From NCBI GenBank assembly GCA_934216505.1, contig CAKQBW010000024.1, positions 1-8,098 of the forward strand: a stretch of DNA of 8,098 bases, given 5' to 3'. Shown piece by piece: positions 1 through 7,647 of this stretch (position 1 is the stretch's first letter; each line of letters starts with the position of its first letter). The position numbers and the translations under genes are program-made. The DNA comes from an uncultured Alphaproteobacteria bacterium (lineage in GTDB: Bacteria; Pseudomonadota; Alphaproteobacteria; CAAHEQ01; UBA3637). The notes beneath the pieces were generated by a model. The model did no database searches. It had not been told where the DNA came from and worked only from the letters and a program-made list of their open reading frames with translations.

Positions 1-1
1 C

Positions 2-1582
2 GAGAAGAAGGAAAAAGGTGTAGTATATACACCTGAAGCCATAACACGATATATTGTAAGCAATACGCTAAACTGTGATAGAATCCCTACCGTGCTTGAT
101 CCTTCGTGTGGCTGCGGTGCCTTTCTGGTTGCTTCTGCCGAGTATATACACGAAAGATACAGTGTTTCATATTCTGAGATAATATCTTCTTACCTATATG
201 GTGTTGATATAGATAGCAATGCAATTGGTAGAATCAAATCCTTGCTATCTTTAGTTGTACTCATGAACGGTGAAGAAGAAACGTGCAAGTTTAATTTTAT
301 ATGTGCAGATGCGCTCGATCAGAATACTTACGATAGGCTTCATAAAATGCGCACGAATGGATTTGATTGTGTAGTAGGTAATCCGCCGTATGTTCGTAAT
401 AAAAACATGAATTTGGGCACGAAGGATCGCCTTGCAAATTGGACATCGTCATCTATAGGCAATGTTGATTTATACATTCCTTTTTTTGAGATAGGCATTA
501 AACTGCTTTCATATAACGGCAAACTCGGATATATTTCCCCGAACAGTTATCTGCAAGCCGTAAACGGAAGAAATCTCAGAAAGTATTTTTCGACTGAACA
601 ATATCAGATAAAAATCATTGACTTTAGAGATAGTCAGGTTTTTGAGAATGTTACAAGCTATACTTGCATTACTCTTGTGGATAAATCTATTGAAACTGAT
701 ACTATCAAGTATTTAAGATTAAATGAAACTAACACATTAGAAGAGCATATGTTTTCCGAATATCATTACTTGGATTTCCCGGATGGAAAACCGTGGAGAA
801 TGCGAGAAAGAAGTATAGATGAAGTGATCTATAAGCTCGAATCCTCAGGAACTCCATTATCAAACTGGAAAATTCGTAACGGGCTTGCTACATTGAAAAA
901 TGATATTTACTTTTTTACTCCCATAAAAGAGGACAATACTTATTATTTCAGAGAATATAACAATAAGATTTATAAAATAGAGAAAAAACTCTGCATCAAG
1001 GTTGCAAAGCCAAACATTATCAAAAACGAAACAGAGCTGAAAAAGAAAATGGAAATCGCCATTTTTCCATATACTCATACAGATAATGCATATCAGCTTA
1101 TTGAGGAAAATGTTTTTCAATCTTCTTTTCCCGAAGCATATAACTTTCTTAGTGAATATAGGTCAATATTGCTTAACAGGGACAAAGGACATGGAAACTA
1201 TCCAGCCTGGTATGCTTATGGAAGAACTCAGGGTATGAATAATTTTGGAAAGAAACTCCTTATTCCTTACATAAGCGGAAGTCCTGTTGCTGTTTTATCT
1301 TTAGATCCCGATGTGTTATTCTACTGCGGATATGCTCTGCTTTCAGAGGATACGGAGGAGTTGAGAATACTTAAAGTTTTTCTCGAATCAGAAGCATTCT
1401 GGTATTATATCTTTCACACAAGCAAGCCATACTCCAAGGGATATATGGCTTTTGCTAAGAATTACATTGCGAATTTTACAATACCTGAGCTTTCTGAAGA
1501 AGAGAAAGCATATTTATTGGATTCGCATACAGTGGAGGAACTGAATAATTTTGTATGGAACAAGTACGGCATATCTTTATAA
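2..1582 (+). CDS. N6-adenine DNA methyltransferase (Eco57I/TaqI-like), 5'-truncated
   Basis: Transfers a methyl group from S-adenosylmethionine to adenine N6 in a specific DNA target. The frame is open from base 2, so the true start lies outside the window; the GTG at 92 falls inside the SAM domain and is not a start. In the 526 visible residues: the N-terminal GVVYTP segment typical of this class (6-11), SAM-binding motif I LDPSCGCGAF (32-41), an acidic motif II GVDID (67-71), CADAL (101-105) and the catalytic NPPY (127-130). The C-terminal part (about 290-500) carries WYAYGRTQ and KKLLIPYIS, as in TaqI-like target-recognition domains. It could be a stand-alone type II methylase or the methylase half of a type IIG enzyme; the missing N-terminus decides. 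No nuclease motif is visible here. Family assignment is firm; the DNA target cannot be told. Confidence 0.93.
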   Translation, partial: EKKEKGVVYTPEAITRYIVSNTLNCDRIPTVLDPSCGCGAFLVASAEYIHERYSVSYSEIISSYLYGVDIDSNAIGRIKSLLSLVVLMNGEEETCKFNFICADALDQNTYDRLHKMRTNGFDCVVGNPPYVRNKNMNLGTKDRLANWTSSSIGNVDLYIPFFEIGIKLLSYNGKLGYISPNSYLQAVNGRNLRKYFSTEQYQIKIIDFRDSQVFENVTSYTCITLVDKSIETDTIKYLRLNETNTLEEHMFSEYHYLDFPDGKPWRMRERSIDEVIYKLESSGTPLSNWKIRNGLATLKNDIYFFTPIKEDNTYYFREYNNKIYKIEKKLCIKVAKPNIIKNETELKKKMEIAIFPYTHTDNAYQLIEENVFQSSFPEAYNFLSEYRSILLNRDKGHGNYPAWYAYGRTQGMNNFGKKLLIPYISGSPVAVLSLDPDVLFYCGYALLSEDTEELRILKVFLESEAFWYYIFHTSKPYSKGYMAFAKNYIANFTIPELSEEEKAYLLDSHTVEELNNFVWNKYGISL

Positions 1583-1585
1583 GAA

Positions 1586-1605
1586 AATGATGCGGCAAAT
1601 GATGC
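1586..1605. repeat. Short direct repeat AATGATGC after the methylase stop
   Basis: AATGATGC occurs at 1586-1593 and 1598-1605, 12 bases apart, just after the methyltransferase stop codon. It is short, may be chance or slippage, and no function is inferred. It lies in the 140-base gap before the SIR2 gene, in which I see no hairpin terminator and no convincing promoter. Confidence 0.35.
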
Positions 1606-1722
1606 AAAATCTTTTTTGGAAGACATTTAATCAAATATGTGTATTGAGATCAACAGTTAATTATTCAGTCATAAGATTGAGAGAAAAAGTAATATGAAAG
1701 AAAAAGAGTGCAAAGAATTATT

Positions 1723-4683
1723 ATGTATGAGAATGAACTGAAAAGAATACTTGATGCTTCACAAAACAATGCGTTATCCTTCTTTGTTGGAGCGGGAGTG
1801 TCTGCGTTGTCAAACGCTCCGACATGGAAGGCTTTAATTGACTCCATCTGTGTTAAACTGGGGCGTGAAAAGAAGGACAGCTATTCCTCAGATGAATACC
1901 TTCAAATACCCCAAATGTTTTATTATTCATTGGGAGAAAACAAATCAGAATACAACAGATTTGTTAATGAACAATTGCATTCTGCCGATTTGAAGCCCAA
2001 TGACATTCATCATGAAATGCTTGAGTTGAACCCAGTATCTTTCATAACGACCAATTATGATACACTAATCGAAGATTCGGCTCTGCAGCATTGCAAAAGC
2101 TATAAAGCTGTGGCTTGTGACGGAAATGTCCCCAAAATTTATGGCGACAGATTTATTCTCAAAGTTCACGGGGATTTCTCAAATAACAACTTTGTCCTTA
2201 AAGAGGAAGATTATCTAAACTATAGCGAGAACTTTAAACTTATAGAAACGCTCACGAAATCTATTTTTTCAACTAATACTGTTGTTTTCATCGGCTATGG
2301 ATTGAATGACTATAACATAAAACTAATAGTCAACTGGGCTAAGTCGTTGCTTAAAGACAATTTTTTGGAACCGATTTTTATTTACACCGGTGATCACAAA
2401 TTATCAAAGGAGGAATTGATTTATCACAAGTCAAAAGGGCTCTCAGTAATAGAGTGGTATCAATTGGTTTCTCACTCGGATGAATACTTGCCTCGGTATA
2501 AAGCGTTTTTTGATGCTTTGAAAAAACTATCTAAATCATCCCCTGAGGGAAAAACCGAAGATGAAGCATTTGAAATCTTATACAACTTATTGAAACCGCT
2601 AAACAAACTTTATGCACTTCGCAAAGGAGATGTTTCCAAAAGAATACCTTCCCGCGTCAGAATAGCAGATGATGGTGTGGTACATCTTTCAAAAGATGAT
2701 GTAATCTTAAAGAAATTCTTCGATATCAACCAAATGACAGAAGATCAGAAAAACAGCTTAGAGGAAGACGTATTAGATAAGTATTATTGTATTCTTGAGG
2801 TATTTAAAAAGGCGAGGATTTTGGAAGTTGAAGATGGTCACAAGTATCGGCATTTCATTGAAAATGCGCCATTCGCCGACAGAAACTGTATTCAGTTTGA
2901 CTATACATCAATGTGCGAGTTTTGCGCTAAAAAATACTCTTCTATTGAAAAAAACTATAAGAAAGCTTTTTATCTCTCTCGGCTAAAGCGATATGACGAA
3001 GCATTCTTTCTGTTTTCCGATGTTGCGAAACAGGCTTTTAAAGATAACAACTACTTATTCTACTATCTCGCAGAATCAAATTGCATAAGCTTGCGGACCA
3101 TTATTAGAAACGCTAATCAGTGGTATCGTTGCTATGACCTTTCGCAAATTGAATCTTTGTCCCCAAATGATTTAGAAGTTGAAAACTTATTCCGCCGTCT
3201 ACCTGTCGAATTCCGCAATACCTATGAAAACCTTAAAGATATTCATAGCTCTAATATGCTTTACAGGTATTCGTATGAGGCATTTATTGACGGACAAAAA
3301 CTTCAAAATGCTATTGATTCGAGATCTATAGAATTTGGATTAACAAGTAGCGGCAAGGCAATTTGCAAAATCAATGATTATTTGCATTTTTTACAAGGAA
3401 ACGGCATTATTGCAGAGGTGTTTACTGAATACAAAAGCACTGTCAAAAATCTCATGTCATTATTAGTTTATAAGTATTCCTCTCAAAGTAAAAAAGTTTT
3501 ACATGACCAGCCATTTCCTTTTGAAGGTGGGGATATAATCCATTTTGATGAAATTGATTTTTATTGTTTTATAGATTGTTTTAGCGACAAAGAAATCCGT
3601 GCTCTTTTTACAAAACATCATATCGAAACGATAGGATTTGAAAACATGGATAGAGTCGAGACATCTGTGAACAACTTGTTGGATTATTATGATTATGCGG
3701 TTAAGCATTCGAAAAACAATGTTGATGTACTTGGTTTGCAAACACAGATTAAGAACTGTGTTTCATTGCTTCAGTATATTAATATTTCACAAGGTTTGGT
3801 TGATAAAGTTGTCAAGTTTATTCTTACACACGAGTTTAGAGACTTTTTTATAAACGACAAAGTTATTTTTATTGATTCGCAACTAAAACGCAGGAAAATG
3901 TATAGCGATCTTACAGCCAAAACGATTGAAGACACTCTAATCTCGTATATCGATAAACACATTGCTGCAGTGGAAAGCGGCGAACAATTTGATCTTCCAT
4001 CAACAAGTTCAGGCATCAATTATTTCAGCTTGGTTCATTTTATCTTTCCTTCAGAGGACGAGCACGTTTCACGCCGTCTTTCTATGAGAGTTTCAAAAAT
4101 TTTAAAGAAAAAACTTACTCCCATGTATTCTCAAATAACCAAGCACTACTTTGAATACGTTTCTACGTATCAGAAGAAACGGTTATTATCATGGGCTAAC
4201 AAACAGATTGTCAGCAGTTTTAACTTCGATTTATTCACTATGCTTGTTATGTGCGATGCACGTATTAGCTTGACCGCAAAAAAACAGCTCAAGTTATTTT
4301 TGAAAAATAAAATAGAGTTAGAGAAGGTCAATGAAAGTAGCAGTAAGGGTATGGTTGTATATCCTATAAATAAACCTTTTGAGGAATTAGATCAAGTAGG
4401 ATATTGGTGTCTAATCAAAGTGCTACGAGCAAAGGATTTCAAAGAGTTTATTGGCAATAGCCCTGCTTTTGATTTTTACTGTCAATATGCGAAGTTTGAT
4501 TTTAACCGATTTGAAGTTTCGTGGTTGCTCAATCTTTATCCACACACATTGACAGAAATTGCAAAAAACAAAACAGTTAAGGATAAAATACGCAATGCAA
4601 TTGCCGATGAACTGAAAAATAAAGCTTTGGTGGAAGCTGATGCGGAGCGGTTACAAAGTATTCTTATAGAGCACTTTTGTTAG
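1723..4683 (+). CDS. Large SIR2-domain protein, probable NAD+-consuming anti-phage effector (DSR-like)
   Basis: Predicted cytosolic NADase. Numbered from the ATG at 1723 (986 aa), residues 1-250 form a SIR2-like fold: FFVGAGVS (20-27, nucleotide loop), TTNYD (109-113, catalytic-type Asn111), KVHGD (147-151, catalytic-type His149) and FIGYGLND (189-196). These Asn and His positions match the pair needed for NAD+ cleavage in defence-associated sirtuins. The remaining roughly 700 residues match nothing I can name. A helical, TPR-like stretch (about 414-456, with LKRYDEAFFLF) is visible, and the region probably senses the trigger. Length and layout (N-terminal SIR2, long helical C-terminus, about 1000 aa) resemble DSR proteins, but membership of DSR1 or DSR2 is not shown. 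An in-frame GTG at 1708 would add five residues. ATG is preferred because family members start close to this point; neither start has a strong ribosome site. Strongly AT-rich. No HerA, TIR or Argonaute partner is adjacent. Confidence 0.9.
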   Translation: MYENELKRILDASQNNALSFFVGAGVSALSNAPTWKALIDSICVKLGREKKDSYSSDEYLQIPQMFYYSLGENKSEYNRFVNEQLHSADLKPNDIHHEMLELNPVSFITTNYDTLIEDSALQHCKSYKAVACDGNVPKIYGDRFILKVHGDFSNNNFVLKEEDYLNYSENFKLIETLTKSIFSTNTVVFIGYGLNDYNIKLIVNWAKSLLKDNFLEPIFIYTGDHKLSKEELIYHKSKGLSVIEWYQLVSHSDEYLPRYKAFFDALKKLSKSSPEGKTEDEAFEILYNLLKPLNKLYALRKGDVSKRIPSRVRIADDGVVHLSKDDVILKKFFDINQMTEDQKNSLEEDVLDKYYCILEVFKKARILEVEDGHKYRHFIENAPFADRNCIQFDYTSMCEFCAKKYSSIEKNYKKAFYLSRLKRYDEAFFLFSDVAKQAFKDNNYLFYYLAESNCISLRTIIRNANQWYRCYDLSQIESLSPNDLEVENLFRRLPVEFRNTYENLKDIHSSNMLYRYSYEAFIDGQKLQNAIDSRSIEFGLTSSGKAICKINDYLHFLQGNGIIAEVFTEYKSTVKNLMSLLVYKYSSQSKKVLHDQPFPFEGGDIIHFDEIDFYCFIDCFSDKEIRALFTKHHIETIGFENMDRVETSVNNLLDYYDYAVKHSKNNVDVLGLQTQIKNCVSLLQYINISQGLVDKVVKFILTHEFRDFFINDKVIFIDSQLKRRKMYSDLTAKTIEDTLISYIDKHIAAVESGEQFDLPSTSSGINYFSLVHFIFPSEDEHVSRRLSMRVSKILKKKLTPMYSQITKHYFEYVSTYQKKRLLSWANKQIVSSFNFDLFTMLVMCDARISLTAKKQLKLFLKNKIELEKVNESSSKGMVVYPINKPFEELDQVGYWCLIKVLRAKDFKEFIGNSPAFDFYCQYAKFDFNRFEVSWLLNLYPHTLTEIAKNKTVKDKIRNAIADELKNKALVEADAERLQSILIEHFC

Positions 4684-4722
4684 GGGTTAGTTCTTTCTTC
4701 AAGATGCTAAATAAATTATTGT

Positions 4723-4728
4723 GGAGAG
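4723..4728 (+). promoter_or_regulatory. Ribosome binding site of fic
   Basis: GGAGAG lies six bases upstream of the ATG at 4735 and supports that start. It sits in a 51-base gap after the SIR2 stop; I see no hairpin there, so read-through from the SIR2 gene is possible. Confidence 0.75.
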
Positions 4729-4734
4729 ATAATT

Positions 4735-5589
4735 ATGCAAAAAACTTCCATCCGATTTTTTGAAGATATACCAGTGCGTGCCGTTTGGGATGAAGATAGT
4801 TCCAAATGGTGGTTTTGCGCTGCGGATATTGCTGAGGTGCTGACAAAAAGCAAGAATCCACGCGTGTATTGGGCGACCGTAAAAAGAAGGAACAGCGAGT
4901 TGTTTGCAAATTGCAAACAACTGAAATTAAAAGCGCGGGACGGCAAGTTTTACAACACCGACGTTGTGGACGAGCCCGGTCTGAATACGATCATCGCGCT
5001 GATACCGAGTAAAAAAGCCGAAGTGTTCGCCCGTTGGATGAAAAATATGGAAACCTCGCTTGACGAAAAGAGCAAGCAAAAAGCGTATGAGCTTTTCGAG
5101 AGCGGGTTCATTGACAACATCGAAGTGGGCACGGCAAAGGGCTTGCAGCAGATCCACGGATATATTTTCGGTGGACTCTATGATTTTGCCGGACAGATAC
5201 GAACTCTCAATATCGCAAAGGACGGTTTTGCCTTTGCTCCCGCGCTGTATCTGGACGGGGCTCTTGCACATATCGAAAAAATGCCCGAAAATACGCTTGA
5301 AGATATCGTCAAGAAATACGTTGAAATGAACGTTGCTCATCCGTTTATGGAGGGCAACGGCAGAAGCACGCGCATCTGGCTCGATCTGATTTTGAAAAAG
5401 AATCTGAAAAAATGCGTTGACTGGAGTCTCATCGATAAAAAAGATTATCTCGCCGCCATGCGCGAAAGCGTTTCCGATCCTACGAAAATCTACGAGCTGA
5501 TAAAGAAAGCATTGACCGATGATATTCATAACCGCGAAATCATCATGAAAGGCATAGATTATTCGTATTACTACGAGACCGAGGAATAA
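4735..5589 (+). CDS. fic: BRO-N domain fused to a class III-like Fic AMP-transferase
   Basis: Fic enzymes move AMP from ATP onto a hydroxyl of a target protein; some bacterial Fic toxins modify GyrB and ParE and stop growth. The 284-aa product has two parts. Residues about 5-103 are a BRO-N domain (FFEDIPVRAVWDE, then NCKQLKLKARDG and IPSKKAEVFARWM), a module of phage and mobile-element proteins thought to bind DNA. Residues about 110-284 closely resemble Neisseria NmFic: LFESG, GLYDFAGQIR, the flap after it, and the complete catalytic HPFMEGNGRSTR (202-213; His202, Glu206, Arg210). The C-terminal helix keeps the class III inhibitory pattern SxxxE as SYYYE (277-281), but the following Gly/Asn is Thr282. 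The built-in inhibitor fits the absence of a separate antitoxin gene. G+C is clearly higher than in the SIR2 gene. The target, and what BRO-N adds, are unknown. Confidence 0.92.
   Translation: MQKTSIRFFEDIPVRAVWDEDSSKWWFCAADIAEVLTKSKNPRVYWATVKRRNSELFANCKQLKLKARDGKFYNTDVVDEPGLNTIIALIPSKKAEVFARWMKNMETSLDEKSKQKAYELFESGFIDNIEVGTAKGLQQIHGYIFGGLYDFAGQIRTLNIAKDGFAFAPALYLDGALAHIEKMPENTLEDIVKKYVEMNVAHPFMEGNGRSTRIWLDLILKKNLKKCVDWSLIDKKDYLAAMRESVSDPTKIYELIKKALTDDIHNREIIMKGIDYSYYYETEE
4898..4922. repeat. Perfect 25-base palindrome inside fic
   Basis: Arm AGTTGTTTGCAA (4898-4909), one central base (4910), then its exact reverse complement TTGCAAACAACT (4911-4922). Twelve matching pairs with a one-base centre is more than expected by chance in 8 kb. 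It encodes ELFANCKQL in the BRO-N part of the fusion. It could be an operator for a dimeric DNA-binding protein; as a one-base-loop hairpin it is less plausible in RNA. From memory, the ELxxNCxQLK segment is conserved in BRO-N relatives, which may explain part of the symmetry. Confidence 0.8.
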
Positions 5590-5635
5590 AAGACAAAAAT
5601 CCTCTCAGTGCGAAATGTGGATTATGTCCGCTATT

Positions 5636-5641
5636 AAGGAG
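5636..5641 (+). promoter_or_regulatory. Ribosome binding site of the PD-(D/E)XK gene
   Basis: AAGGAG ends ten bases before the ATG at 5652 and fixes that start. It sits in the 62-base gap after fic; the rest of the gap shows no clear promoter or terminator. Confidence 0.75.
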
Positions 5642-5651
5642 AAAACAAACA

Positions 5652-6806
5652 ATGGTAGATTTATTCAAACTATTTAGAGTGGAAACGAAAGAGGATATAT
5701 ACACATACTGCCTCCTTGAAATGATAAAAGGCGGGACCAACGAGTTTAGGAGACGCGTTGGTCTGCAATTTGGATTTTGCGACAATCCTTTTGAAGTTGT
5801 AAGAAGATCATTTACAAACATTGAAAGCAGTATTAGAAAACAGATTACACCTGATTTTATTCTCTATAATAAAAACCAAGTGTCAATCGTAGAATCAAAA
5901 ATGTTTTCATCAGAAGGAGATGATCAAACATCTGATTATGAGAAAAATAAAGAAATGATTAAAAGAGAACTTGGCGTTGAAAATGCAAATGTTAAGTTGT
6001 TCTTTTTAACTCTTTCGGGAATTTCCTCGCGAAGCGAGTTCTTTAAGCCAATAAAGTGGACAGATTTTTATGAATCAATTCTTCTTGATGTGAGATTCCA
6101 AGATGAATGTTTGGAAGTAATTAGAAAAACGATCCTTAATCAGGTGGATAATTATCGAAGATTTGAGGCTGATATAAAAGTCCAAAAATATTCAGACCTT
6201 TTTCAAGATGATACTTATTGGATAACGCCGTTGACACTATTTGCTTCGGGTATATACGATAATGTTTGGCAAGCAGTTGCAGGCAAAGAAAGGTTCAATG
6301 TGAGCAATTTCCCTGTAACAGGTCATGGGCATTCTGAGTTCTCGACTGATTTGTATAAGGATTCGTGGAGAAAACAAGGGACAGGGCTTCAAGACAATGT
6401 TCATCTGTTTATTCGTATTGAATGGTATTATGGAGGGCCAATTGTGTGGCTTGGGTGGGGATATTATGAACGAAGCACAAAAGAGTATATTCCCGTCAGC
6501 AATATAAAAGATCCAATTTTTAAGCGAAAGGCTATCGATTACTTACTTCAGTTCAAGATGATTTGGGAAAACGAGAATAATCATCTGCTGAATATTAAAA
6601 CCACAAAAAAAGCTGAAAACTCCATAAAAGCGCTGAAATGTGAATTAAGAGGAGACTGTAACGTTGACGAAACAATTAACCAGATTAAAAGTGTTGTTTC
6701 ATACTATTCTATGATTATAAATAAAGTAATGGATGCATTTATCACCAAAGAGGACTATCTATACTTTTCAGAAAAAAAGTATAGGGAATCAGAGAGGACA
6801 GTATAA
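5652..6806 (+). CDS. PD-(D/E)XK superfamily nuclease-like protein
   Basis: Probable metal-dependent DNA-cleaving protein of 384 aa. Residues about 1-145 carry the PD-(D/E)XK core: an N-terminal helix with Glu14, then TPDF with Asp68, the VESK strand with Glu81 and Lys83, and Gln92 followed by Tyr96 as in the QxxxY extension. LFFLTLSG (117-123) and IKWTDFYESI (134-143) also fit the PDDEXK_4-type family. All residues expected for catalysis are present. The C-terminal part (about 180-384) has aromatic-rich segments such as DTYWITPL and IRIEWYYGG and is not recognised; it may bind a target or regulate the core. The gene is AT-rich, unlike fic before it and the HTH gene after it. Its stop codon touches the next start, so those two are very likely co-translated. 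It could be a restriction partner of the upstream methylase, but three kilobases and two unrelated genes separate them. Confidence 0.83.
   Translation: MVDLFKLFRVETKEDIYTYCLLEMIKGGTNEFRRRVGLQFGFCDNPFEVVRRSFTNIESSIRKQITPDFILYNKNQVSIVESKMFSSEGDDQTSDYEKNKEMIKRELGVENANVKLFFLTLSGISSRSEFFKPIKWTDFYESILLDVRFQDECLEVIRKTILNQVDNYRRFEADIKVQKYSDLFQDDTYWITPLTLFASGIYDNVWQAVAGKERFNVSNFPVTGHGHSEFSTDLYKDSWRKQGTGLQDNVHLFIRIEWYYGGPIVWLGWGYYERSTKEYIPVSNIKDPIFKRKAIDYLLQFKMIWENENNHLLNIKTTKKAENSIKALKCELRGDCNVDETINQIKSVVSYYSMIINKVMDAFITKEDYLYFSEKKYRESERTV
6791..6798 (+). promoter_or_regulatory. Ribosome binding site of the HTH gene, inside the nuclease gene
   Basis: AGAGAGGA lies in the last codons of the nuclease gene, eight bases before the ATG at 6807. 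The stop codon TAA (6804-6806) is directly followed by that ATG, which points to translational coupling. Confidence 0.7.
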
Positions 6807-7643
6807 ATGCCGCTTGACACAACCTTACTTGACCTTGACCGTGCGCCGACGATACTGGAAATGCGGGTGTTTTTCAAAAAACACGACTGGTCAGCGGCGA
6901 AAATTTCCGAACCGAAATCTCGCTCTACCGAGGATCACGAGGCGATCAGCCGCATCGGTCGCATTATGGACGCCGCGTTTGAGCAAGAAGCTCGCAAGAG
7001 AGGGCTGGCGGCGTGGTCAGGATATTTCGATCATACGATCAGATTGAACGGTGAAAAAATGCAAGACAATCCGCTGATCACTCTGCGGGACAGCGTGGAG
7101 GATTTGGTATCGGATGGTGTGCGGCTACTGCTCACCGGTCCGGATGAAATCGTTGAGTCTATATTCAGCCAGTTTGACCTTGACGACCCCGACCTTGATA
7201 AAAAATCTGACGATTTTATGTACACTGCCATTGGCACAATGCTCGACGTGATGCAGTACGATCAACTTGCCGGAATTGTTCAGAATCTCTCCGCCGCCGA
7301 AGATTTCAATCCATACGTCAAGCCAAATTTCCGCGCGCAGGATCACAATAAATCCTGGTATCACACCGACGCCGAGACAAAAGTTGAGTATTGTCCCGAT
7401 CCGGAAGCGAAGCTCCGTCCCGATCAGGCGATGGTCGATCCCGAAAGGATCGCCATTTTCAATCTTATGGTGGAGGATTATTGGAACACGCTCGACGATA
7501 CCGAAAAGAAGATCCACCGTCTAACCGAATACGGCTACACACAGAAGGAAGTCGCCGAAAAACTCGGCTATGCCAATAACAGCGCCGTGTCAAAACGGCT
7601 CAAAAAGATGCGAGTGAAATTCCGCGACGCCACTGGGATATAA
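6807..7643 (+). CDS. Unrecognised protein with C-terminal sigma-70 region 4-like helix-turn-helix
   Basis: I do not recognise the family of this 278-aa protein. Residues about 225-272 look like a sigma-70 region 4 or related helix-turn-helix: a leading helix (LDDTEKKIHRLTEYG), then YTQKEVAEKLGY, a turn, and SAVSKRLKKMRVKF as recognition helix. This suggests DNA binding and perhaps control of its neighbours. The first 220 residues have no motif I can name. They are mostly charged and helical, with an acidic run (FDLDDPDLDKKSDD, 123-136), and no signal peptide or membrane segment. No sigma region 2 is evident, so it is unlikely to be a full sigma factor. The start follows directly on the nuclease stop codon and the stop is four bases before the DUF4238 gene. 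G+C is near half, well above both neighbours, so the gene probably has another origin. Confidence 0.85.
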   Translation: MPLDTTLLDLDRAPTILEMRVFFKKHDWSAAKISEPKSRSTEDHEAISRIGRIMDAAFEQEARKRGLAAWSGYFDHTIRLNGEKMQDNPLITLRDSVEDLVSDGVRLLLTGPDEIVESIFSQFDLDDPDLDKKSDDFMYTAIGTMLDVMQYDQLAGIVQNLSAAEDFNPYVKPNFRAQDHNKSWYHTDAETKVEYCPDPEAKLRPDQAMVDPERIAIFNLMVEDYWNTLDDTEKKIHRLTEYGYTQKEVAEKLGYANNSAVSKRLKKMRVKFRDATGI

Positions 7644-7647
7644 AAAA

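Noticed and set aside
1643..1695. Possible promoter upstream of the SIR2 gene (TTGAGA and TAAGAT)
   Set aside because: The two boxes are about 22 bases apart, too far for a standard promoter, and other pairings are no better.
1587..1697. 36-codon frame (MMRQMMQNLF...) between the methylase and SIR2 genes
   Set aside because: Too short, no ribosome site, no recognisable motif; its start overlaps the small AATGATGC repeat.
4927..5529. 200-codon open frame on the minus strand opposite fic
   Set aside because: It lies wholly opposite the conserved BRO-N and Fic coding sequence, has no recognisable motif, and is explained by the higher G+C of that gene.
5581..5604. GAGGA / TCCTC inverted repeat around the fic stop codon
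   Set aside because: Five pairs with a 14-base loop and no following T-run; not a credible terminator.
6026..6038. Inverted repeat CTCGC-GAA-GCGAG in the nuclease gene
   Set aside because: Only five pairs, inside a coding region encoding SSRSE, with no T-run after it to act as a terminator.
6813..6840. Three TTGAC copies at the start of the HTH gene
   Set aside because: They come from codons of a leucine/aspartate-rich N-terminus and have irregular spacing.
7125..7524. Open frames on both strands overlapping the HTH gene
   Set aside because: They are shadows of the G+C-richer HTH gene, with arginine/proline/serine-rich or otherwise unconvincing products.
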